Shown here in pieces: positions 9,860 through 19,232 of a DNA stretch of 42,720 nt; within the stretch, counting starts at the first letter, position 1; each line of letters starts with the position of its first letter. The DNA lies in the NCBI RefSeq assembly GCF_000315625.1, contig NW_005434613.1, positions 1 through 42,720 on the forward strand, in the 5' to 3' direction. This DNA is from Guillardia theta CCMP2712. Taxonomy: Eukaryota > Cryptophyceae > Pyrenomonadales > Geminigeraceae. The notes under the pieces were generated by a model. The model was not told the DNA's origin, ran no database searches, and saw only the letters and a program-made list of their open reading frames with translations. The translations under genes were made by a program, and so were the position numbers.

Positions 9860-12800
9860 TCACCTCTTCACCTCCTCGTGCTCCTGCTTGCGCTGTCGCT
9901 CCTGTGCATGCAGCAGCCTCACCAGCTGGTTGAGTGAGCTCTCACTGTCAACCGCAGCGCCTCGCGTCTGCTCTCCACCGCAAGATACGACGATCTCCTC
10001 CGCTCCCTCTCTCTCCTCCGCTCCCTCTCTCTCCTCCGCACTCTCCCTCTCCGAGACAAACTTCACTCGCGAGTTTCGCCTCTCGCCATTCCCTACATAC
10101 CGACACTGTCTTAGTTGGTCAGCATGTTGAGGACTCGAAGATTTCTCCTCCCCCTCAATTTTCACCGCCAACCCCTTGGCGTCCTCCTTCTTCTCGGTCC
10201 CTATGTAGATGAATTGCTGCTTCCCTTCCTTTTCCAGCAGCAGCCGGCACGCATGCGTACCGTGCACAAAGCCCTCAACTCGCCCGATGCTCATCAAATG
10301 CGCTCTGCCCACCACCTTGCCCAGCATCTGCGGCTGACCCTGGGCGAGGCTCGTTCGGGTATCGCAAACGCAGAAGAAATTGCGATGGTCGTCGACGATG
10401 AAGGAAGCGTTCCTCCACAAGTGGTTCTCATCCTCCCCCGGTAGATGCTCTAGCGGACCCTCCAGGCTTGCAGCCAGCCATCCACGCAAGATTCCACCCT
10501 GCACCACCTGAACAGAGTGCACGCTTGCTAGCGACTTCTTGCGCATCTGCTGATTGCGCAGACCCTCTCCGACTACCGAGAGGAAGGAGTCAAGGTCCTC
10601 GGCAGTGGTGAACTCGATCTCGTAGGGATGGTAGCCGTGGTTGAAGATGATGCGAACCTTATTAGAGCCATCGCCTGCTGTCTCAATCTCTTGGATCTGT
10701 CGCAGCATGAAAGTCTTGCTGCTCGAGAACGAGTCATGAGGTGATTTGTTCATGTCTGAGGACACAGGGACCTTGCTGGTGAGACATTCAGACTGACTGT
10801 CATACTCGAAAATGCGCATCGCGCTCTCAAACATGTTCTTCTTCTTGCGAACGTACCATGAGTTGATCAAAGTTTTAGCGCTGCTGTCGCGAACGAGCTC
10901 GTCAGCCATACGCTCCTCCTCCTCCTCTGAGTGCTGCTGGTTGTCGAGATGCTTCGCAAGAAGCTCATCGTATCGCTCCATCAGCTCCGATCTCAGCGAC
11001 TTGAGCAAGCGGTCGATCTGCCCGAACTCCTTGTGTCTACCTGACGACTTGTGCATCGTCACGGTCTGGTTGCTCAAGCCGAACTTCGCCGCTCGGAGTG
11101 AGCATAGCTCGTAGAGTTTCTCACAGAATGAGGGGCAGACAAGCTCGAGCTCTTCAGCTGTCTCTTCTGAGAGCATCAGGCAGGAGACATCTGTCGACGC
11201 CCTCGCGTCTTCAGCACGGATTTCGCAGATGGAACGAAAGAAACTTGTTTCTCCGAAGTAAGAGTCTTCACTCCCCTTCTCTACCATGCGAAGCCGCGTG
11301 TTCTCCTGGGGCTGGAAGGCGCTGTCCTCCAGGGAGATGGCCGGCTTGATGCCGTGCGAAAGCGAGACGATCCCGTCGGTGACAAAGAAGAGCTCTCCTC
11401 CTCGCTCGCCTCGGTGATAGATGTACTCGTCCTTGATGTAAGCCGTGGGCCGCAAGCGAATGAAAATTTCACCGATGGTCTGACGGTCCAAACCGAACAG
11501 GACGGGCACGAGTTTCTCCGCGAGGACGGTCAGATGCTCCAACGTCATCTTCCGGAGCTCGCGGGGGAAGGAGTCCAGCACCTGCTCCTCGTGGAAGAGG
11601 CTGCCGCTCTGCCGCCAACAGCCGCCGAAGTGTGCGGTGATGCGACGCTTGAGAGTGGGCTTGACGTCACGAAAGTCGAGGTACTCGGAGATGGCCCGCA
11701 GCTTGTCCTCGAAGTGCAGCCGAGCTCCTTCAGACTGAGTCATCAGAGTCGTGATGTTCCCCAAGGAGAAGGCGAAGACGACGACACCGATGAGAATGGT
11801 GAAGACGGTGTATATCCTCTCATCGTTGGTCACAGGAAGCACATCTCCGTACCCCAACGTGCTGACAGTCGTCAACGCCCAGTAGAGGCTAACGACGTAC
11901 TTCTCGACATCGCGTGACTTGCTCTGAGCCAGCTCCTCGTCGTACGCGCTTAGCCAGTTCTCCTTGCTGTCCGAGGAAATCATCATAATAAACATACAGC
12001 CCAGAAAATGTGCAGAGAACAACATGAGGAACACTGATCGGAACGTCTTGAGAATAGTGCGGAGAGACCCTGATCGATCCTTTTCTTCCAGCTGTGACAA
12101 CTTGTTGAGAAACCTCACAGCTCGAACCATCTTGAGGATCCTGATGAATTTCAAGACCTTGAGAGTGGAGCCGAATCCTTCCCCGCTGGCCACTGCAGTG
12201 ACAATCTTGTCAAAGGGGACGCTGCCGGGCAAGTCGATCCAGAACCAGCCCTTGAGGTAGTTCCTAGCGATCTTTGCCATGCTGGTCACGTAGATGCCTT
12301 GATGGGTGTAGGCAGTACCGAAAGAGATGAGCACGTCGGTACAGAAGATGACATCCAAGCAGAGGTCCCACACCTGGTACGGCGACAGCTGCCCGCTGAT
12401 CGAGTCCGAGCTGAAGGCGAGGGTGATGGGAACAGCAAAGGTCGTGTAGAGCAGCAGGGCCATGACCATAAGATCCCATGCCTGCTTGGCGGTAGAGTCC
12501 GGGTCGAACGGAAACTTCTGACGCTTCTGGACTTGAGGATTCATCCCCTCGCTTCTGAAGTGAAAGATGACGCGCACGAGATCCGGGAAGGCAAGTTTCA
12601 CTTCCTCGTCCGCTGCTCCCTCATTCAACTCCTTGCTCTCAAGTTGAACTTTCAACAGCACGCGATCAACAACTTCCGCCGCTTGACCCTCCCCCCGCGT
12701 CAACGTCTTCCACTCTTCCATGGGCTGCAGCGGCACAGCAAGAGTACCGAAGATGTTTCTTGTGGTCCTGAAACTGCCGTGAGCATTCATCCTGTCTGGA

Positions 12801-13294
12801 TTCGACAACTCGAAGAACTGCAACTCGATGCTCCGTGTGCCCTTGTCGCACTCAAACGAGAACATCTCGTTCCAGTTATCCTGATCCGCTGTGTGCAATG
12901 CCGACTCCAGCTGTCGTGCACCAATACGCAAAATTGCAAATACATCAGAGCCCGATTCCTTACGAAGCTGAGAGCTCTCGAACCCTAAGATGGAGACAAC
13001 AACAGGAATGGTGTTGGATATATCCTCCAGAATCTCTGACAAGAAGTCCCCTCGCAGTTCCGAATCCGTGAAGAACCCAAGCTTTACAAGAATGTTTCCA
13101 GCATCTAATGTGGATATCTTTTCTGGTTTGCCTTCATCTTCTTTCACCAGGCTACTAAACTCTTCGAACAATTGTCGGAGCTCGCCAGGAGCGAAGTAGT
13201 AACCATACTGAGCTTGCAGTTTATCGATCCCTCCATTCTCATCCATGCTCAAAGGAATCGAAGCAACGCTGCCGCTGCTAATCGACCGCAACAT
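9860..13294 (-). CDS. C2 / six-TM channel / cyclic-nucleotide-binding protein
   Basis: Single uninterrupted frame of 1144 residues. Residues 30-90: an acidic helical start with a weak EF-hand-like look. About 95-220: a C2-like beta sandwich (SILGFESSQL, WNEMFSFECDKG, IELQFFELSNPDR, GTLAVPLQ). S1 272-294, S2 306-326, S3 342-355, S4 376-398 with regularly spaced Lys/Arg (KVLKFIRILKMVRAVRFL), S5 415-440, pore with TLGYGD at 479-484, S6 493-518. A C-linker and cyclic-nucleotide-binding domain follow (about 606-710; GETSFF at 681). The usual Arg-Thr/Ser-Ala of the phosphate cassette reads Arg-Ala-Glu (693-695), so ligand binding may be altered. Residues 925-1045 look like a PH-type or GRAM-type fold (inference). 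A six-residue EEREGA repeat lies near 1087-1100. GYGD predicts a K+-selective, EAG/HCN/AKT-class channel at a membrane. Confidence 0.9.
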   Translation of the reverse strand: MLRSISSGSVASIPLSMDENGGIDKLQAQYGYYFAPGELRQLFEEFSSLVKEDEGKPEKISTLDAGNILVKLGFFTDSELRGDFLSEILEDISNTIPVVVSILGFESSQLRKESGSDVFAILRIGARQLESALHTADQDNWNEMFSFECDKGTRSIELQFFELSNPDRMNAHGSFRTTRNIFGTLAVPLQPMEEWKTLTRGEGQAAEVVDRVLLKVQLESKELNEGAADEEVKLAFPDLVRVIFHFRSEGMNPQVQKRQKFPFDPDSTAKQAWDLMVMALLLYTTFAVPITLAFSSDSISGQLSPYQVWDLCLDVIFCTDVLISFGTAYTHQGIYVTSMAKIARNYLKGWFWIDLPGSVPFDKIVTAVASGEGFGSTLKVLKFIRILKMVRAVRFLNKLSQLEEKDRSGSLRTILKTFRSVFLMLFSAHFLGCMFIMMISSDSKENWLSAYDEELAQSKSRDVEKYVVSLYWALTTVSTLGYGDVLPVTNDERIYTVFTILIGVVVFAFSLGNITTLMTQSEGARLHFEDKLRAISEYLDFRDVKPTLKRRITAHFGGCWRQSGSLFHEEQVLDSFPRELRKMTLEHLTVLAEKLVPVLFGLDRQTIGEIFIRLRPTAYIKDEYIYHRGERGGELFFVTDGIVSLSHGIKPAISLEDSAFQPQENTRLRMVEKGSEDSYFGETSFFRSICEIRAEDARASTDVSCLMLSEETAEELELVCPSFCEKLYELCSLRAAKFGLSNQTVTMHKSSGRHKEFGQIDRLLKSLRSELMERYDELLAKHLDNQQHSEEEEERMADELVRDSSAKTLINSWYVRKKKNMFESAMRIFEYDSQSECLTSKVPVSSDMNKSPHDSFSSSKTFMLRQIQEIETAGDGSNKVRIIFNHGYHPYEIEFTTAEDLDSFLSVVGEGLRNQQMRKKSLASVHSVQVVQGGILRGWLAASLEGPLEHLPGEDENHLWRNASFIVDDHRNFFCVCDTRTSLAQGQPQMLGKVVGRAHLMSIGRVEGFVHGTHACRLLLEKEGKQQFIYIGTEKKEDAKGLAVKIEGEEKSSSPQHADQLRQCRYVGNGERRNSRVKFVSERESAEEREGAEEREGAEEIVVSCGGEQTRGAAVDSESSLNQLVRLLHAQERQRKQEHEEVKR

Positions 13295-14404
13295 CTGTAA
13301 GGCTTTTGCTCCTTGCTCTATTTCTCGCCAGCAGATTGCATCACATCAACCTGGTCAAAGATTCAACCGAACTAAAACAAGCATGACGTACAACAGTCAG
13401 CAAGGCACGCTCTAATGGTCAGTGTTCATCGTGTAGTTCAAATTTTGGAGAGCATCAATAACAGCCAAGAACGCGAATTACAGTCGAAAATTCAGCCACA
13501 CATGTTATTGGCTTGGTGCCTCTATTACCGTCAGCGTTTATCTCTGCCAATAACTCGCTGCCCTATCACCAGGTAGCTCTGTGCACGTCACCTGCTGTCT
13601 GCTAGCAGTTTGCTCGACTTCGCAGATTGTTGTATCTAATTGCTTTTCACTCTTCGTTCGTGTCTTGAATTCCCTTGCAGTCCTCTCTCCACTGAGCTCC
13701 TATCTCTCCATGCTCTAGCACCTTTTTTCCTCTCTCCTCGCTCCTCCTTAACAGGCACGTTGTGTGCGTCTTCGAAGTAGCAGGTTACATACAAATCCAT
13801 GCTACTCTACTGAATTCGCTGTAGCATGTTACTGAAAAATCCATGCTACTCCACTGGATGATCTCCAGCATCACAATACGTTCTTGCATCTCGAACAGTA
13901 ACTCATCGCCCCGAACTAATGCACACACTGAATTTCGGCTCAAGTTATTTCATCTCTCCCCGTCCCTGCTCTCTCCTCCCCTCCTTTCGTCTCCCGCCCT
14001 TCTATCCTCTTTGTCTTCACTCCCTTCCTCTCCTCCTCCTCCTCTTCTTTTCTTTAGGCCATGCCGCAACTCCATCGCCTGCGACAGCATTTTCCTTGTC
14101 AACTCCTCTTCTTTTCAATCACCACCCCTCTGTCCAACAGCGACATAGATATCTTGTAGTACCCCCACCGCACAATTTCGTGATGTAATGACCCCTACTG
14201 TAATTGAATCAAGCACAATAAAGTACCCCACCCCCAAACAAGCTTTTCGGAAATGAAAATATCCATCCGAGACTACCCTACCTTCAAGCAGGCTTTGGAC
14301 GGGTCCTCATATATCTTCAAGGTTCAACACGGAATTACTTATCACCTTAAGTCACTTAGTACCACCTGAAAGTAGAGTAAAAAAACAGGAGAATCGGAAC
14401 TTGG
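13295..14404. other. Intergenic region upstream of the channel gene
   Basis: Pyrimidine-rich stretches (13670-13750, 13960-14060) and a short direct repeat containing AAATCCATGCTACT (near 13793 and 13838). From about 14155 the sequence turns to TACCCC-type words (GTACCCCCACC, GACCCCTAC, GTACCCCACCCCC), as seen beside other GC-rich blocks. No gene supported. Confidence 0.5.
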
Positions 14405-14700
14405 CTTTGTTGACACGGCGACTGCCGCCGGGCCCGGCGCTCCGACTGAGTGGCATTACCGCCGACTCCGGCGAGTCATCGGCAGCTTCGTGACTGGCCG
14501 CGCCCGGTCACGGTGTGATCGTTGAAGGGTCCGACTCGGATGTCAAACTCAGCCGGGGCGGCCGGCAAGTCGCCGCTCCTGGCAGCAGCCTCGGAGCGGC
14601 TGACAAGCCTCAGCAGTTCAAGAGTGATTCTTAACGGGAAAGTTACCCGGTACCTTGAAACCAACGGCGGGAAGCGGCACGATGTGACTCGCCATGCCAA
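14405..14700. other. GC-rich block A
   Basis: Sharply GC-rich stretch built from CCGGGCC, GCCGGC, GTCACGG, GACTC and CGGCG words, unlike the neighbouring sequence. Similar blocks occur at 16.2, 18.6, 27.8, 30.5, 34.0 and 36.7 kb. A plus-strand open frame of 110 codons across it (14522-14854) has no recognisable protein content and is not counted as a gene. Confidence 0.7.
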
Positions 14701-14928
14701 CTTAAAGATACAAACTAGTCATGTTTTACATACATTTTCGAGCCTATACCGTGACTTGCAGCCTGATCGGATTGACCTATTGCTGAGTCAGTCCAGGCCG
14801 CCACTGGCTCCGAGGCTCATTCGTCAAGCTCAAACTAAGTTGTCCGAGCTCTAAAGCATTACGAAGAGTAACTTGTGGCAGTTCCAATATGCCTTCCCAA
14901 CAGATGACAAACTTTCCCGCTGCCAATC

Positions 14929-15620
14929 CTAGTTAGGTTGATTAGCACAGGCTTTGCTTGCGAGTCCATGACCATCGCCTTGCCTCCCGCATTCAGTTCG
15001 GTTGGAAGAGCTGTGATTCCCCATGGCAATTCCTCCCCTCTCAAGCATCATGAGCTCTGCTCCGCTAATCGCTACGGTCCTTTCTCCTCCCTCGTCTGCC
15101 CGAGCCTTCAACACATATCCTCCGGTGATCTCCTCCTCGTATAGCTTCATCAACGCATCTCGCATCCTCTCCGCCTCCATCAATGACGACTTCCGCCTCG
15201 GCTGCTCTGCCTCTGGCGCCTTCGTCTCTACCACCGCCCCTACCGCCTTGGCGCTCTCAAACAGCTCCCAGAGCTCTCGCTTCTCCTCCTCTACGGTCTT
15301 TGCCGGCGTGTGCAAGAAGTCTGACGGGTCGAGCTCCGACAGCCTGCGGCGATGGCGTGAGCGAGTGTCTTGCTGCTCGCTCTCTCGAGCTCTTCCTACC
15401 TTGAGAGCCGGCGGGTCTTGGGGTCCCACACGCGGTCTCGGTCGACGGGTCTTGTGGAGCAGTTGGGGTCGAGGTGAGGGTTGAGGAAGTAGTCGACCTT
15501 ATAAGCATGAGTAGGAAGCTGCCCGCCGACTCGAGTGAAGGACGAGCAATCTCGTCGAGAGGAGGCCTGAAAAGGCTTAAACAGCACTTTCAGCTTGATC
15601 GTCAAACATTCTCGATTCAT
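14929..15620 (-). CDS. Duplicated two-exon gene, copy A (unknown function)
   Basis: Exons 15620-15400 and 15343-14929 join across a 56-bp intron to 211 residues. Conserved core: FTRVGGQLPTHAYKVDYFLN, PHLDPNCSTRPVDRDRVWD, LSELDPSDFLHTPAKTVEEE, AVGAVVETKAPEAEQPRRKS. Copy B lies inverted at 25.58-26.11 kb. The two are nearly identical through both exons and the whole intron up to MRDALM, then differ. Copy A continues KLYEEEITGGYVLKARADEG and ends in a Ser/Asn/Gly-rich tail that looks like read-through of non-coding sequence. The short peptide SGAELM followed by LE is kept in both tails. The protein is soluble, charged and partly helical; family not recognised. The start at 15620 is the upstream ATG; the shared part begins at SRRDCSSF. 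Confidence 0.6.
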
Positions 15621-15661
15621 ACCAGAGGGTGCTTCCTCTTCGCGTCGTCACCATAGCGATT

Positions 15662-16149
15662 GTTCCCAGCACCCCTGCAGGGGTCATTACAGTCCATTGC
15701 TGGACTGCACCTGATAGGAGAACTACACTCTGATCCCATGGAGCTGAAGCAAAACGTCAGGCAAGGCAAAAGCTAATTGTAGTCCTCAGCGACCAGCTCA
15801 CGCTGACTTTTGAGGTGAAAAGTGGAGTTGCCTACAATTTGGGGCTAACGGTTGTAAGCTAGATTCACTGGAAGCGATGAGCGTCTACTTCAGAGCTCTC
15901 ATCTCACTATCCCCTGTTGCTCTTCCATTCTTCTCCCTCTCCGCTCATTGAAGAGGTGGAGGGAACTGCCGGATCGGAACTTGCTCAACAAGTGTAGGGT
16001 AGGGTACTAGAATCCCGTGGTCTATCACAGGGGTAGTGAAATGATTACGGGGGGGTAGGAGGCACGAGGGGAGGGGGCCGGACACGGGGGGCTTGCATCG
16101 GAATCGGAGATCGGATCGGGCAGAGTTGCAAACAAAAAGGTCAAACTCA
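15662..16149. other. No gene; G-rich GGGGTA flank
   Basis: Unremarkable to about 15980, then GGGTAGGGTACTAG, CAGGGGTAGTG and GGGGGGGTAGGAGG up to the start of the next GC-rich block. These are the complement of the TACCCC words left of block A. Confidence 0.5.
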
Positions 16150-16535
16150 GATCATGCCAGCACCCGTTGCACTCAGTGACTGGGGCCGCCCCGGCGCCGG
16201 GCCGGCGGGCCGGGCCGCGGCGGCGGCCCGGCGGCGGTGATCGGACCGTACCGTACCGTACGGTACCGTACTTTGCCTGATCACAATCATGGCATTTGCA
16301 GTGTATCTCAGAGACGGTAATGATTTACTTACTGTTGGGGCACTGGCTGCCGCTGAACTTTCACTGCCCACCGCGGCGGTGGGCCGCAGTGAAAGGGCGC
16401 GCCCCGGGCGGCCGGGCTCTGACCAGCTGAGCCGCCGCCCGGCACTCGGAAGGGACAGGCAAGCCTTTCAACGGCGACCGGCGGTACTCACCGTGCGGCG
16501 CGGCCCACGCCGCGCGTGACTGACGGTACGGTCCG
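16150..16535. other. GC-rich block B
   Basis: Contains GGGCCGGCGGGCCGGGCC, an overlapping palindromic series of GTACC/GGTAC words (16245-16271), and a duplicated CACTGCCCACCGCGGCGG region. The CCGTACCGTACGG word is shared with block G at 36.73 kb. No credible coding content. Confidence 0.7.
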
Positions 16536-16559
16536 GACTCTCACTTATCAGCCAGAGGT

Positions 16560-17408
16560 TCACCGTGTCACACCAGGCAGCCCATCGAGGTTGTATCTGT
16601 CTAGATATGCTGTGCAGTGCTTGCATGTACACCAAAAACCATACCACTCATGCAAGTAGTCTCTTATGCTCAATGTGTCCTGGTGTCCACTGCTCACCTT
16701 GTATCGAACGAACAATTCTTCTCCTTCAGCAATATCTCTGCAGGCCTTTGTGACCATCTGTAACGAATCAAATAAGGAGTCAGGATCAAGAGAGACACTC
16801 AGGAGGAGGGAAGATCAACAGAAGGAGGAGGACGAGGATGAGGACCAGTAGAAGGGACCAATGATGGAAGCGAGCAAAGGGACAGAAGAGCGGGGAAAGA
16901 GGGGAAAGGAGCAAGAAATAGACAAAGTACTAGCCTCGTTGTCGTCGGTTTGATATTCCCACTTCACATTTGGAACACAAGAATGGTTGAGTCGACAGGT
17001 TAACAAGAACATGCATGAAAGGCACGATTCATCATCCTCATCATCGTCATAGAAAACTCCAATCATGTTCGTCCAGAAAATCCCAGAGGCTGTTTTCGAT
17101 TCTCCATAGACTGGTGCCTGAGTGAATTTCCAGAATTCTTCTTGTCTTTCAGGATCTAGTTGCACCACTGCGTCCTCAATCACCTTAGCTGAGGAGCTCA
17201 TTCCAGAAAGCTCATCTTCCAATCCATACCAGGGGACTCCTGGAAGCTTCAGCAGGGGCGCCTCTTTCAGAATGACCTCGCCCTCCGCAAATGATCGAAG
17301 TGCGAACAAGCCATGTCCACCCAGAGGAGAGGGTCTGACCGCCACAACCGGTTCTGATTCCAGATTTGACGACGATATGATTGTGAAATCTGCTGCCGAA
17401 CGAAACAT
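16560..17408 (-). CDS. SET-domain (SMYD-like) protein
   Basis: Exon 1 (17408-16935) and exon 2 (16757-16560) join to about 223 residues. The N-terminus has the SET opening VVAVRPSPLGGHGLFALRSF and AEGEVILKEAP. The S-adenosylmethionine/catalytic segment CRLNHSCVPNVKW lies at 138-150; after the intron come RDIAEGEELFVRY and a post-SET-type zinc-binding cluster, CTCKHC. These define a protein-lysine methyltransferase fold, closest to small SET/SMYD-type proteins, although the MYND finger of true SMYDs is absent. The best donor is AACGAG followed by GCTAGT, a GC-AG intron; the nearby GT donor would lead into a stop. Substrate unknown; nuclear or cytosolic. Confidence 0.82.
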
Positions 17409-17781
17409 AAGAGCTTCGAAACATTTCCAGTGCGATTGAGCTCAAGAATAAGCAGGAGATTGAGACAATAACGTTTTGACAAAAATGTGTCTGAATGCAT
17501 CGACAATATCCGAGTATAACGAAACACCACATGATCAAACATCAGAAGAACAATAAACAAAGAAAGCAAAAACTTGTGGCAAGCGAGAGAAAGATTTGAT
17601 GAAAGGAACAAAACTCTCAACTTGAAGCAAGAGCAAGTGAGGTGAGCAATACAGTACAACACTGCACGTGACTTGATTGATCATGATGAGGCAGCCGGAG
17701 AGACAGGAAATGACAGGATGATTGAAAGAAGGCTAGGTGTATGAGTCAATGTCTTGACGATCGACCTACAAAGACGCAGGG
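17409..17781. other. Region upstream of the SET gene
   Basis: Probably 5' UTR and promoter of the leftward SET gene. No specific element recognised. Confidence 0.4.
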
Positions 17782-18295
17782 AGGGCTGAGGGAGCTGAGA
17801 GAGAGCTGAGAGAGAGCTGAGAGAGAGCTGAGAGAGAGCTGAGAGAGCTGAGAGAGAGCTGAGGGAGCTGAGGGAGCTGAGAGAGAGCTGAGGGAGCTGA
17901 GAGAGAGCTGAGGGAGCTGAGGGAGCTGAGGGAGCTGAGAGAGCTGAGGGAGCTGAGAGAGCTGAGAGAGAGCTGAGAGAGCTGAGAGAGCTGAGAGAGC
18001 TGAGAGAGCTGAGGGAGCTGAGGGAGCTGAGGGAGCTGAGGGAGCTGAGGGAGCTGAGGGAGCTGAGAGAGCTGAGGGAGCTGAGGGAGCTGAGGGAGCT
18101 GAGAGGGAGCTGAGGGAGCTGAGAGAGAGCTGAGAGAGAGCTGAGAGAGAGCTGAGGGAGCTGAGGGAGCTGAGAGAGAGCTGAGAGAGCTGAGGGAGCT
18201 GAGGGAGCTGAGAGAGAGCTGAGGGAGCTGAGGGAGCTGAGGGAGCTGAGGGAGCTGAGGGAGCTGAGGGAGCTGAGGGAGCTGAGGGAGCTGAT
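17782..18295. repeat. GAGCTGAG satellite (about 510 bp)
   Basis: Continuous array of GAGCTGAGGGAGCTGAG-type units, 10-12 bp, mixing GAGAGAGCTGA and GGGAGCTGA variants. All three minus-strand frames stay open (Ser-Leu-Ser-Ala-Pro repeats), which is an effect of the repeat and not evidence of a gene. Unit length switches in blocks, as expected of replication slippage. Confidence 0.95.
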
Positions 18296-19232
18296 GCCTG
18301 TCCAAAATGAAGCATGAGTGCAATGCAAGCTTGCACCGTTCTTGCGTTCCCAAGGACGGCAATGCATGTGACCTTTGAGCGAGCCCATTCACGCATGTCA
18401 ACAGTCGACCAGCAGGAGTGAGAGATCAATGGCTTCATCCCACACATGTATGCCTTCAGCGTCAAGGCGCTACGACACGTGGCTGCCATGACTGACAGGG
18501 GATCGCAGTGCCATGTATGAAGGAAGTGGCGGGATCGAATCTGAGCCCACCGGGCCGGGCCGGCCCGGGTCACGGATAGCCTGGACTAACAAGGCCGCCC
18601 GGGGCTCATCCGACATGGCGGGCACACAATCCTGATTCAAGTTCTGGCATGACTGCTGTTTCACGGTGAACTTTACCGTCAAAGTTAAAAATCACTTTAC
18701 TCAAAGTGAAGTTAAAAATCAGTACGGTACGAGGACAATCACTCCGGAGAGTCGAGGAGGCTTGACCGGCCCGCCGGCTTCCGAAGTTCCGGTCCCGGTC
18801 ACGGGTGCCGCACCGGTGACCGCCTTTCAGAGTAAGGGCGAGTCAGGCTGAGGCCCCGGATGAGACTGAGACGGCCGGGCCGCGTGCTCCGGAACTGGCC
18901 CGTGGGGCAGAAGCCTCACCCTGGCACGGTCCTTGCCGCTGTGCATTCAATGATTTGCCGGGGCCGGGGCTCCGTCTCAGTCTCGGAGAAGTACCGCACG
19001 GGGCTGTCCTGGCATAGGCTCCTCGGAGGCTCCCCGCATCGCACCAGCTCAGCGCTCCGGTTCCCCGAACTTGCCAAGCGTGGCGCCGCGGCAGCGTCAA
19101 CACGGTGCCGCGGCCATGCCAGGTCACCAAGTAGACAGGTGGATCACGGGCCAAAATCGGACCGTGCGCCGGACCTCGGACATGGGATGTAGTACTCGCG
19201 TACCGTAGGATCATCGCGGTCACAGCGGCTAG
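18296..19232. other. Spacer and GC-rich block C
   Basis: 18296-18540 is ordinary sequence with no supported gene. 18550-19225 is a GC-rich block with GGGCCGGGCCGGCCCGGG, repeated GTCACGG and GGTGACC words and AGTACGGTACGAGG. It lies just downstream of the 3' end of the leftward methyltransferase gene. Confidence 0.6.

Noticed and set aside
9795-12988. Several plus-strand open frames of 90-229 codons opposite the channel gene
   Set aside because: They are antisense shadows of a 1144-residue frame with clear transmembrane, pore and CNBD motifs.
17681-18573. Long minus-strand open frames rich in Ser-Leu-Ser/Ala-Pro
   Set aside because: They are translations of the GAGCTGAG satellite in all three frames; no non-repeat domain supports a gene.
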